NCBI RefSeq assembly: GCF_036345255.1
Contig: NZ_CP107783.1
Coordinates: forward strand, 6,060,001 to 6,124,000
Source: Streptomyces sp. NBC_00569
GTDB taxonomy: Bacteria > Actinomycetota > Actinomycetes > Streptomycetales > Streptomycetaceae
Reading direction: 5' to 3'
Length of the DNA: 64,000 bases
Below the pieces are notes generated by a model that was not told the origin of the DNA, made no database searches, and was given only the letters and a program-made list of their open reading frames with translations. Of this stretch, positions 52,535 to 59,921 are shown in pieces. Made by a program: the position numbers and the translations under genes. Positions within the stretch are counted from its first letter, which is position 1. Every line of letters begins with the position of its first letter.

Positions 52535-52851
52535 GAATCTCGCGTTCCGATGAGATGGACAGGACAGATGGGCAGGACCGCAGGGCGGAGCCGTCGGGCG
52601 AGGCCTTTCGGGCCGGGCCGCTGGGCGGGCCAAGGCCTAAGCGTAAGGGCCGCCTACCCCCCTTCCGTAAGCCCAAGTGCGCCGGGGGGACGTCATGACT
52701 TCGCTACAACACGAAATGTCGCTAAACGGGCGCGGAGGGTCACCCTCCGGGGGCGGTTCACGGCGCGTGCCCCGGGCGCGTGAGGCGTCTCTGAGCTGGG
52801 CGCACCCGGGAAGGGTCATTGACTCCCCGCTCGGCGGCAAGATGCGAGATC
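52535..52851. other. Divergent promoter region murA / yqgE
   Basis: About 317 bp with no gene. It holds a direct repeat TCGCTA-N12-TCGCTA (52701-52724) and a short inverted repeat GGAGGGT-C-ACCCTCC (52734-52748). Neither is assigned; either could be part of the control of one of the flanking genes. No clear -35/-10 pair was identified. Confidence 0.45.
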
Positions 52852-53421
52852 ATGTCTGGCATGACCGAGGTGTCCTCGCTCACAGGGCGGCTGCTCGTGG
52901 CCACACCCGCCCTCACGGACCCGAACTTCGACCGGGCGGTCGTGCTGCTCCTCGACCACGACGAGGAGGGCTCGCTCGGCGTCGTCCTCAACCGGCCCAC
53001 GCCGGTCGGGGTGGGCGACATCCTGGAGGGGTGGGGCGAGCTCGCCGGCGATCCGGGTGTCGTCTTCCAGGGCGGCCCGGTCTCGCTCGACTCGGCGCTC
53101 GGCGTCGCGGTGATCCCCGGCGACGAGGGGCCCCTCGGCTGGCGCCGCGTCCACGGCGCGATCGGCCTGGTCGACCTGGAGGCCCCTCCCGAGCTGCTCG
53201 CCTCCGCGCTCGGATCCCTGCGGATCTTCGCCGGGTACGCGGGCTGGGGCCCGCGCCAGCTGGAGTCCGAGCTGACCGACGGCGCCTGGTACGTCGTCGA
53301 GTCGGAGCCGGGCGACGTCTCGTCGACGGACCCCGAGGGCCTGTGGCGCGCGGTGCTGCGCCGCCAGCGCAGCGACCTGGCGATGGTGGCGACGTACCCG
53401 GACGATCCGTCGCTCAACTGA
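52852..53421 (+). CDS. YqgE/AlgH family protein
   Basis: 189 residues from ATG 52852; a second ATG at 52861 (MTEVSSLTGRLLVATPAL) is equally plausible and neither has a good ribosome-binding site. The family pattern is clear: GRLLVATPALTDPNFDRAVVLLLDHDEEGSLGVVLNRPTP, FQGGPVSLDSALGVAV, LRIFAGYAGWGPRQLESELTDGAWYVVE. The biochemical role of YqgE/AlgH proteins is not settled. It may be co-transcribed with the DUF3039 gene about 100 bp downstream. Confidence 0.93.
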   Translation: MSGMTEVSSLTGRLLVATPALTDPNFDRAVVLLLDHDEEGSLGVVLNRPTPVGVGDILEGWGELAGDPGVVFQGGPVSLDSALGVAVIPGDEGPLGWRRVHGAIGLVDLEAPPELLASALGSLRIFAGYAGWGPRQLESELTDGAWYVVESEPGDVSSTDPEGLWRAVLRRQRSDLAMVATYPDDPSLN

Positions 53422-53521
53422 GGCCTTGGCCCGGTGCCGTGATCGGCGGGAACCGGGGGTGCGGGCCCTTCGTTCCGAGGCCGCTGCCCCTTCCCCCGGC
53501 GCTTAAGTACCCTTGGCCTTT

Positions 53522-53809
53522 ATGAGCACTCTTGAGCCCGAGCGCGGGACAGGTACGGGGACCCTCGTAGAGCCGACGCCGCAGACATCGCACGGTGACG
53601 GCGACCACGAGCGCTACGCCCACTATGTCCAGAAGGACAAGATCATGGCGAGCGCCCTCGAGGGGACGCCGGTCGTCGCGCTCTGCGGCAAGGTCTGGGT
53701 GCCGGGCCGGGACCCGAAGAAGTACCCGGTGTGTCCCATGTGCAAGGAGATCTACGAGTCCATGGGCGCCGGCGGCGACAAGGACAAGGGCGGCAAGGAC
53801 AAGAAGTAG
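53522..53809 (+). CDS. DUF3039 family small protein
   Basis: 95 residues. The core RYAHYVQKDKIMASALEGTPVVALCGKVWVPGRDPKKYPVCPMCKEIYESM matches the DUF3039 actinobacterial family, with Cys residues (C...CPMC) that could bind a metal. The tail is a Lys/Asp/Gly-rich GGDKDKGGKDKK. The ATG at 53522 is the first plausible start. Function unknown. Confidence 0.9.
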   Translation: MSTLEPERGTGTGTLVEPTPQTSHGDGDHERYAHYVQKDKIMASALEGTPVVALCGKVWVPGRDPKKYPVCPMCKEIYESMGAGGDKDKGGKDKK

Positions 53810-53875
53810 CCGCGAGAGGCAGCGGGCGAGAAGTGGTGGCCCGCGCCGCCGCGGAAGGTTCCTGAGTCAGCTGCG

Positions 53876-53918
53876 AAAGGCCCCCGAGGTGCGCATCTGT
53901 CGTGCCATGGGGGCCTTT
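53876..53918 (+). terminator. Terminator after the DUF3039 gene
   Basis: AAAGGCCCCC (53876-53885) pairs with GGGGGCCTTT (53909-53918) around a 23-base loop that can pair further. It lies 66 bp after the stop and before the next promoter. Confidence 0.75.
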
Positions 53919-53936
53919 GTGCTGCCTCCGCAACCG

Positions 53937-53966
53937 TTGCGCTCAGTGGTCTGGACCTCCTAGCCT
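53937..53966 (+). promoter_or_regulatory. Promoter with DasR-like operator (dre) for the amino-sugar import/hexosaminidase operon
   Basis: A -35 TTGCGC (53937-53942), an 18-bp spacer and a -10 TAGCCT (53961-53966) precede the binding-protein gene by 66 bp. The spacer contains AGTGGTCTGGACCTCC (53945-53960), which matches 12 of 16 positions of the DasR consensus ACTGGTCTAGACCACT as I remember it. DasR is the GntR-type repressor of chitin/GlcNAc use in Streptomyces, released by phosphorylated glucosamine. A repressor bound here would block RNA polymerase. Confidence 0.7.
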
Positions 53967-54032
53967 CCTCAGTGTTGTGCACAGCAAAACCGCCATTGCG
54001 TATGTTGCAACGACACTTCGGAGGCTGCCCCC

Positions 54033-55325
54033 ATGAAGCTCCCCGTCCGAATGGCCGTGCCCCTGGCCGCACTTGCCCTCGCCGCCGCCTGCGCCCCCGG
54101 GACCTCGGACAACGGCTCCGCCGGGGACGACAAGAGCGGGACCCTGCGCGTCTGGCTCTTCCAGGAGGTCAACAACCAGCCGAAGCAGAAGGTCGTCGAC
54201 GAGGCCGTCGCCGCCTTCGAGAAGTCCCACAAGGGCGCCGACGTCAAGGTCGAGTACATACCCGTCGAGACCCGCGCCGAGAAGATCAAGGCCGCCTTCA
54301 ACGACCCGAAGAGCGCCCCCGACGTCATCGAGTACGGCAACACCGACACCGCCGGATACGTCAAGGACGGCGGCCTCGCCGACGTGAGCAAGGAGTTCGG
54401 CGCCTGGGCCGAGGCCAAGGACACCGACCCGACGGCCGAGGAGTCCGTGACCGTCGACGGAAAGATCTACGGCGCCCCCTACTTCGTCGGCGTACGCGCC
54501 CTCTACTACCGCACCGACGTCTTCAGGGACCTCAAGCTCGACGTCCCTACGACACAGGCCCAACTCGCCGCCACGGCACGGAAGATCCACGAGAAGAGGC
54601 CGGACCTGTACGGACTCGCGGTCGGCGGCGCCTACACGTACGGCGCCATGCCCTTCATCTGGTCCCAGGGCGGAGAACTCGCCGAGAAGAAGGGCGGATC
54701 GTACGAGTCGGCCGTCGACAGCCCGGCCGCGCGCAAGGGCATCGAGGCGTACACGTCTCTTTTCGGCGGCGACAACTGTCCCGCCGCGAAGTGCGCGGGC
54801 ATGGGCGGCAACGACACCGTCACCGCGTTCGCCTCCGGCAAGGCCGGCATGGCCATCGGCGGCGACTTCAGCCACCAGGCCATGGAGGACGGCAAGGTGA
54901 AGGGCAAGTACGCCGTCGTGCCGCTGCCCGGCGTGGACAAGGGCGACATCGCCCCCGCCTTCGCGGGCGGCAACAACATCGGCGTACTCAAGAGCACCTC
55001 GCACCGCACGCTCGCCGTTGACCTCATGAAGAGCCTCGCCTCGAAGAAGACGCAGGGCGAACTCTTCGACGCGATGGGCTTCCTGCCCACATACACGGAC
55101 GTCCGCGAGAGTGTCGCGAAGAAGGAGCCCTTCGTCGCGCCCTTCATCAAGACCCTCGGCGCCGGCGCCAAGTTCGTGCCCGCCTCGCCCGCCTGGGGCC
55201 AGATCGACGCCTCACTCGTCCTGCCGTCCATGTTCCAGGAGATCGTCAGCGGGCGTAAGGACGTGGCGACGGCCTCGCGGGACGCGGCGAAGAAGATGGA
55301 CACTGCCTTCCGCACCGCGGGCTGA
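54033..55325 (+). CDS. Extracellular sugar-binding lipoprotein (probable amino-sugar oligosaccharide)
   Basis: 430 residues. The signal peptide MKLPVRMAVPLAALALAAAC ends in a lipobox with Cys20. The mature part is a cluster-B solute-binding protein: LRVWLFQEVNNQPKQKVVDEAVAAFEKSHKGADVKVEYIPVETR, DVIEYGNTDTAGYVKDGGLADVS, FASGKAGMAIGGDFSH. It is the first gene of an operon with two permeases and a GH20 hexosaminidase; with the DasR-like operator, this points to N-acetylglucosamine oligomers or related glycans (inference). GGAGG lies 10 nt before the ATG. Confidence 0.9.
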   Translation: MKLPVRMAVPLAALALAAACAPGTSDNGSAGDDKSGTLRVWLFQEVNNQPKQKVVDEAVAAFEKSHKGADVKVEYIPVETRAEKIKAAFNDPKSAPDVIEYGNTDTAGYVKDGGLADVSKEFGAWAEAKDTDPTAEESVTVDGKIYGAPYFVGVRALYYRTDVFRDLKLDVPTTQAQLAATARKIHEKRPDLYGLAVGGAYTYGAMPFIWSQGGELAEKKGGSYESAVDSPAARKGIEAYTSLFGGDNCPAAKCAGMGGNDTVTAFASGKAGMAIGGDFSHQAMEDGKVKGKYAVVPLPGVDKGDIAPAFAGGNNIGVLKSTSHRTLAVDLMKSLASKKTQGELFDAMGFLPTYTDVRESVAKKEPFVAPFIKTLGAGAKFVPASPAWGQIDASLVLPSMFQEIVSGRKDVATASRDAAKKMDTAFRTAG

Positions 55326-55329
55326 CCAC

Positions 55330-56226
55330 GTGGCCACCACCACCGCCCGCCGCACCGGCGCCTGGACCCCCTGGCTCTATCTCGCCCCCGCCCTGCTCCT
55401 CCTCGGCGGGCTCCTCGTCTATCCCGTCTACCAACTCGGCCTGATCTCGTTCCTCGAATACACCCAGGCCCAGGTCAGCGGCGGCGAGCCGACCACCTTC
55501 CAGGGACTCGGGAACTACGCGACCCTCTTCGCCGACGAGCAGTTCTGGCAGGTGCTGCTCGCCACGCTCCTGTTCGCCGCCGCGTGCGTCGTCTCCACCC
55601 TCGCCGTCGGCTGCGCCCTCGCCGTGCTGCTCACCCGCGTACGCGCGCTGCCCCGGCTCGCCCTCATGCTGGCCGCGCTCGGCGCCTGGGCGACCCCCGC
55701 CGTGACCGGCTCCACGGTCTGGATGTTCCTCTTCGACCCGGACTTCGGACCGGTCAACCGGGTGTTCGGGCTCGGCGACTTCTCGTGGACGTACGGCCGT
55801 TACAGCGCCTTCGCGCTGGTCCTGCTCGAAGTGGTGTGGTGCTCCTTCCCGTTCGTGATGGTCACCGTGTACGCGGGCATCAGGGCCGTCCCGGCGGAGG
55901 TCGTCGAGGCGGCGGCGCTCGACGGGGCCTCGCAGTGGCGGATCTGGCGCTCGGTGCTCGCACCGATGCTGCGGCCGATCCTCCTCGTCGTCACCGTCCA
56001 GTCGGTCATCTGGGACTTCAAGGTGTTCACCCAGATCTACGTCATGACGAACGGCGGCGGCATCGCGGGCCAGAACCTGGTACTCAACGTGTACGCGTAC
56101 CAAAAGGCCTTCGCGTCCAGCCAGTACAGCCTCGGCTCGGCGATCGGCGTCGTCATGCTGCTGATCCTGCTCGCCGTCACGCTCGGCTACCTGCGGATCC
56201 TGCGCCGCAGAGGGGAGGAGCTGTGA
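55330..56226 (+). CDS. Sugar ABC transporter permease (MalF-type)
   Basis: 298 residues from GTG 55330, 4 bp after the binding-protein stop. Six membrane segments. The first is WLYLAPALLLLGGLLVYPVYQLGLISF, and the EAA loop VPAEVVEAAALDGASQWRIWRSVLAPMLRP is near 195. No long outer insert, unlike the permease of the earlier sugar operon in this window. The cytoplasmic ATPase is not encoded here and is probably the shared MsiK type. It overlaps the next permease gene by GTGA. Confidence 0.92.
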   Translation: MATTTARRTGAWTPWLYLAPALLLLGGLLVYPVYQLGLISFLEYTQAQVSGGEPTTFQGLGNYATLFADEQFWQVLLATLLFAAACVVSTLAVGCALAVLLTRVRALPRLALMLAALGAWATPAVTGSTVWMFLFDPDFGPVNRVFGLGDFSWTYGRYSAFALVLLEVVWCSFPFVMVTVYAGIRAVPAEVVEAAALDGASQWRIWRSVLAPMLRPILLVVTVQSVIWDFKVFTQIYVMTNGGGIAGQNLVLNVYAYQKAFASSQYSLGSAIGVVMLLILLAVTLGYLRILRRRGEEL

Positions 56227-57068
56227 ATCCGGTACGGGCGAGGGTGCGGAGGCCGTGGCGCCTCGCCGCCGAGGCGTCGGCCCTCCTGATCGCCCTCGTC
56301 GTCGCCTTCCCCCTCTACTGGATGGTGCTCGGCGCCCTCAAACCGGCCGGCGAGATCGAGTCGACCGAGCCGAGACCTTGGACGCTCGCCCCCTCCCTCG
56401 ACTCCTTCCGGCGCGTCTTCCAACAGGAGGAATTCGGCCGGTACTTCCTCAACAGCCTGATCGTCGCGGGCACCGTCGTCGTGGTCTCCGCCCTCGTCGC
56501 ATTCCTCGCGGCGACCGCGGTGACAAGGTTCCGGTTCAGGTTCCGCACGACGCTTCTCATCATGTTCCTGGTCGCGCAGATGGTGCCCGTCGAGGCCCTC
56601 ACCATTCCGCTCTTCTTCCTCATGCGGGATTTCGGGCAGCTCAACACACTCGGTTCACTGATCCTGCCCCACCTGGCGTTCTCCCTGCCGTTCGCCGTGT
56701 GGATGCTCCGGGGCTTTGTGAAGGCCGTCCCTGAAGCGCTTGAGGAAGCCGCGTACATCGACGGGGCGAGCCGCACCCGGTTCCTCTGGCAGATCCTTTT
56801 CCCGCTGGTCTTTCCCGGCCTCGTGGCGACCAGCGTCTTCTCGTTCATCTCCACCTGGAACGACTTCCTGTTCGCGAAGTCCTTCATCATCAGCGACACC
56901 TCACAGTCGACCCTGCCCATGGCCCTGCTCGTCTTCTTCAAGCCCGACGAGAACGACTGGGGCGGCATCATGGCGGCGTCGACGGTAATGACCATTCCGG
57001 TACTGGTCTTCTTCGTACTCGTACAGCGGCGCCTGGTGTCCGGGCTCGGCGGCGCGGTTAAGGACTGA
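56223..57068 (+). CDS. Sugar ABC transporter permease (MalG-type)
   Basis: 281 residues. GTG start inside the previous stop (GTGA). Six helices; EAA loop VPEALEEAAYIDGASRTRFLWQILFPLVFPG near 180; ends VQRRLVSGLGGAVKD like MalG-type partners. It pairs with the preceding permease to form the membrane channel. Confidence 0.92.
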   Translation: MNPVRARVRRPWRLAAEASALLIALVVAFPLYWMVLGALKPAGEIESTEPRPWTLAPSLDSFRRVFQQEEFGRYFLNSLIVAGTVVVVSALVAFLAATAVTRFRFRFRTTLLIMFLVAQMVPVEALTIPLFFLMRDFGQLNTLGSLILPHLAFSLPFAVWMLRGFVKAVPEALEEAAYIDGASRTRFLWQILFPLVFPGLVATSVFSFISTWNDFLFAKSFIISDTSQSTLPMALLVFFKPDENDWGGIMAASTVMTIPVLVFFVLVQRRLVSGLGGAVKD

Positions 57069-57073
57069 CGTCA

Positions 57074-58720
57074 GTGACTTCGGCAGATCTCATTCCCGCA
57101 CCCCGCCGGACGGCGCCCGGTGACGGGCTCCACGAACTCGGCGACGCCACCACCGTCGACGCCGGCGCGGGCACCGAGGGCGTCGCCCGCTGGCTGCGCT
57201 CGGCCGTCGGAGCGGCCACGGGCCTCGGCCTGCACCCCGCCGGCACCGGCGCTGACCTGCGCGACGGTGAAACCCGTATAGAGCTGCGCATCGACCCGGA
57301 ACTCGGCCCGGAGGCCTACCGGATGACCGTCGACCGGCGGACCGTCCGTATCGAAGGAGGCGGCGCGGCCGGCGTCTTCTGGGGCGCCCAGACCTTCCGT
57401 CAGCTCCTCGGCCCCGACGCGTTCCGGCGCGCACCCCTCGAACCGGGCCGCAGGTGGACCGTCCCCACCGGCACCGTCGAGGACGCCCCCCGCTTCGCCT
57501 GGCGCGGCCTGATGCTCGACGTGGCACGCCACTTCATGCCCAAGGACGGGGTCCTGCGCTATCTCGACCTGCTCGCCGCGCACAAACTGAACGTCTTCCA
57601 CTTCCACCTCACCGACGACCAGGGATGGCGCGTCGAGATCAAGCGCCACCCCAGGCTCACGGAGCAGGGCGCCTGGCGCGCACGCACGAAATTCGGCCAC
57701 CGCGCCTCACCTCTGTGGGACGACCGTCCGCACGGCGGCTTCTACACGCAGGACGACATCCGGGAGATCGTCGCGTACGCCGCCGAACGGCATATCCGTG
57801 TCGTCCCCGAGATCGATGTCCCCGGCCACTCCCAGGCGGCCATCGCGGCCTATCCGGAACTCGGCAACACGGACGTCGTCGACACCGCCTCCCTCACCGT
57901 CTGGGACAACTGGGGAGTAACCCCGAACGTACTCGCGCCGACCGACCACACGCTGCGCTTCTACGAGGGCGTATTCGAGGAACTCCTCGGCCTCTTCCCC
58001 GCCGACGTCTCGCCGTTCATTCACATCGGCGGCGACGAGTGCCCCAAGGACCAGTGGAAGCAGTCGCCCACCGCGCAGGCCCGGATCGCCGAACTCGGCC
58101 TGAAGGACGAGGACGAGCTCCAGTCCTGGTTCATCCGGCACTTCGACACCTGGCTCACCGAACGCGGCCGCCGCCTCATCGGCTGGGACGAGATCCTGGA
58201 GGGCGGCCTCGCCCCCGGCGCCGCCGTGTCGTCCTGGCGCGGCTACCAGGGCGGCATCACCGCAGCCCGAGCCGGACACGACGTCGTCATGTGCCCCGAG
58301 CAGCAGGTGTACCTGGACCACCGTCAGGCGCCGGGCGACGACGAGCCGATGCCCATCGGATACGTGCGCACGCTGGAGGACGTCTACCGTTTCGAGCCCG
58401 TCCCCCCGCAGCTCACCGAGGAGGAGGCGCGGCACGTCCTGGGCACCCAGGCCAACGTGTGGACCGAGGTGATGGAGAGCCAGGCCCGCGTCGACTACCA
58501 GGTGTTCCCGCGCCTGGCCGCCTTCGCCGAGGTCGCCTGGAGCGCCCTGCCCGCACCCGCCGAGCGCGACTACGCGGACTTCCGGCGCCGAATGACCGCC
58601 CACTACGGCCGCCTCGACGCCCTCGGCGTCGGCTACCGCCCGCCCACGGGACCCCTTCCGTGGCAGCAGCGACCGGGTGTGCTCGGACGCCCGATCGAGG
58701 GGGCGCCCCCGAACGTGTGA
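57074..58720 (+). CDS. Beta-N-acetylhexosaminidase (GH20)
   Basis: 548 residues, 5 bp after the permease stop. The N-terminal GH20b-like domain (about 10-125) precedes the barrel: PRFAWRGLMLDVARHFMPKDGVLRYLDLLAAHKLNVFHFHLTDDQGWRVEIKRHPRLT, VVPEIDVPGHSQAAIAAYPEL, and FIHIGGDECPKDQW with the catalytic Asp-Glu pair near 320 (substrate-assisted mechanism). No signal peptide is seen, so it probably acts inside the cell on oligosaccharides brought in by the importer encoded just upstream, releasing GlcNAc/GalNAc from non-reducing ends. Confidence 0.95.
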   Translation: MTSADLIPAPRRTAPGDGLHELGDATTVDAGAGTEGVARWLRSAVGAATGLGLHPAGTGADLRDGETRIELRIDPELGPEAYRMTVDRRTVRIEGGGAAGVFWGAQTFRQLLGPDAFRRAPLEPGRRWTVPTGTVEDAPRFAWRGLMLDVARHFMPKDGVLRYLDLLAAHKLNVFHFHLTDDQGWRVEIKRHPRLTEQGAWRARTKFGHRASPLWDDRPHGGFYTQDDIREIVAYAAERHIRVVPEIDVPGHSQAAIAAYPELGNTDVVDTASLTVWDNWGVTPNVLAPTDHTLRFYEGVFEELLGLFPADVSPFIHIGGDECPKDQWKQSPTAQARIAELGLKDEDELQSWFIRHFDTWLTERGRRLIGWDEILEGGLAPGAAVSSWRGYQGGITAARAGHDVVMCPEQQVYLDHRQAPGDDEPMPIGYVRTLEDVYRFEPVPPQLTEEEARHVLGTQANVWTEVMESQARVDYQVFPRLAAFAEVAWSALPAPAERDYADFRRRMTAHYGRLDALGVGYRPPTGPLPWQQRPGVLGRPIEGAPPNV

Positions 58721-58740
58721 GACGCCCGCCGTACGCGTGC

Positions 58741-58760
58741 CCCGGGGCTTCGGCCCTGGG
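58741..58760 (+). terminator. Candidate terminator of the hexosaminidase operon
   Basis: CCCGGGGC, UUCG tetraloop, GCCCTGGG: an 8-bp stem with one G-T pair, 20 bp after the stop. Confidence 0.65.
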
Positions 58761-59036
58761 ACCGTGGGACCGCACGAAAAGCCTTACAAAAATCACCGAA
58801 GAGTGGCAATGCGCACTGACCGGTGACCAGGGGCGAAATCGATCTATCTCCCTGGTCCTCGGGGCGAAAGCCTCCTAGCGGACCCCCTCGCCGGGCCCCC
58901 GGGAAGATGTGCCAGAGTTGCCACGTCCGGCCTGTCAGCACGTACCGTACGGCGGAACAGGCGTAACGGCGCGAACGACGGTTCACATGCCGGAGCCGCC
59001 GGGCGAAGTGCCGGACATCGGGAAGGGGCAGCCGGT
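58761..59036 (+). other. Leader/promoter region of the molybdoenzyme operon with an RNA-like hairpin
   Basis: No gene here. The first 60 bases are unusually A-rich for the window (AAAAGCCTTACAAAAATCACC), suggesting a promoter. Downstream, GACCAGGG (58825-58832) pairs exactly with CCCTGGTC (58850-58857), and GGGGCGAAA occurs twice (near 58830 and 58861). I could not match this to a known riboswitch class. Confidence 0.45.
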
Positions 59037-59921
59037 TTGACCACGCACGCAACGCAGGCCGTGACGCTCCCGGGCTCGCTCGACGAGGCCGTGGCAGCAC
59101 TCGCCGCCATGCCCGCCGCGGTCCCGGTCGCGGGCGGCACCGATCTGATGGCCTCGGTCAACGCCGGACTGCTGCGCCCCGCCGCCCTGGTCGGCCTCGG
59201 CCGCATCAGCGAGATCCGCGGCTGGCAGTACCAGGACGGTCACGCTCTGCTCGGAGCCGGCCTCACCCACGCCCGCATCGGACGCCCCGACTTCGCCGCC
59301 CTGATCCCCGCGCTCGCGGCCGCGGCCCGCGCCGCCGGACCGCCCCAGATCCGTAACGCGGGCACCCTCGGCGGCAACATCGCGTCCGCCGCCGCGACCG
59401 GCGACACGCTGCCCGTCCTGGCCGCCCTCGAAGCCACGCTCATCATCGCGGGCCCCGGCGGCGCGCGGCGTGAGGTCCCCGTCTCCCACCTGCTCGCGGG
59501 CATGGAGATGCTCAGCCCCGGCGAACTCGTCGGCTTCGTGCGCGTGCCGCTCCTGCACGCCCCGCAGACCTTCCTCAAGGCCACCGGCCGTACCGGCCCC
59601 GGACGCGCACTCGCGTCCGTCGCGCTCGTCCTCGACCCCGCGAGGCGCGGCGTGCGGTGTGCGGTCGGCGCTGTCGCGCCCATGCCGCTGCGGCCCCTGG
59701 AGGCCGAGCAGTGGGTGGCCTCGCTCATCGACTGGGACGGCGAGCGGATGCTCGTGCCCGAGGCGCTGACCGCGTTCGGCGAGTACGTCGCCGCGGCCTG
59801 CATCCCCGACGCCGCCCCGGCCCCGGACGGCACCCAGGAACAGCTGCCGCCCGCCGTACTGCACCTGCGGCGCACGGTCGCCGCGCTGGCCCGACGTGCA
59901 CTTGGGAGGGCGCTGTCGTGA
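59037..59921 (+). CDS. FAD-binding subunit of xanthine dehydrogenase/CO-dehydrogenase-type enzyme
   Basis: 294 residues from a TTG start preceded by GGGAAGGGGC; a GTG at 59061 is an alternative. The FAD-binding signatures of the CoxM/XdhB family are present: VPVAGGTDLMASVNAGLLRP, LGAGLTHARIG, AAAARAAGPPQIRNAGTLGGNIASAAATGDTLPVLAALEA, and FLKATGRTGPGRALASVAL. It passes electrons from the Fe-S subunit to an acceptor through FAD. It overlaps the next gene by GTGA. The substrate cannot be told from sequence. Confidence 0.92.
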   Translation: MTTHATQAVTLPGSLDEAVAALAAMPAAVPVAGGTDLMASVNAGLLRPAALVGLGRISEIRGWQYQDGHALLGAGLTHARIGRPDFAALIPALAAAARAAGPPQIRNAGTLGGNIASAAATGDTLPVLAALEATLIIAGPGGARREVPVSHLLAGMEMLSPGELVGFVRVPLLHAPQTFLKATGRTGPGRALASVALVLDPARRGVRCAVGAVAPMPLRPLEAEQWVASLIDWDGERMLVPEALTAFGEYVAAACIPDAAPAPDGTQEQLPPAVLHLRRTVAALARRALGRALS

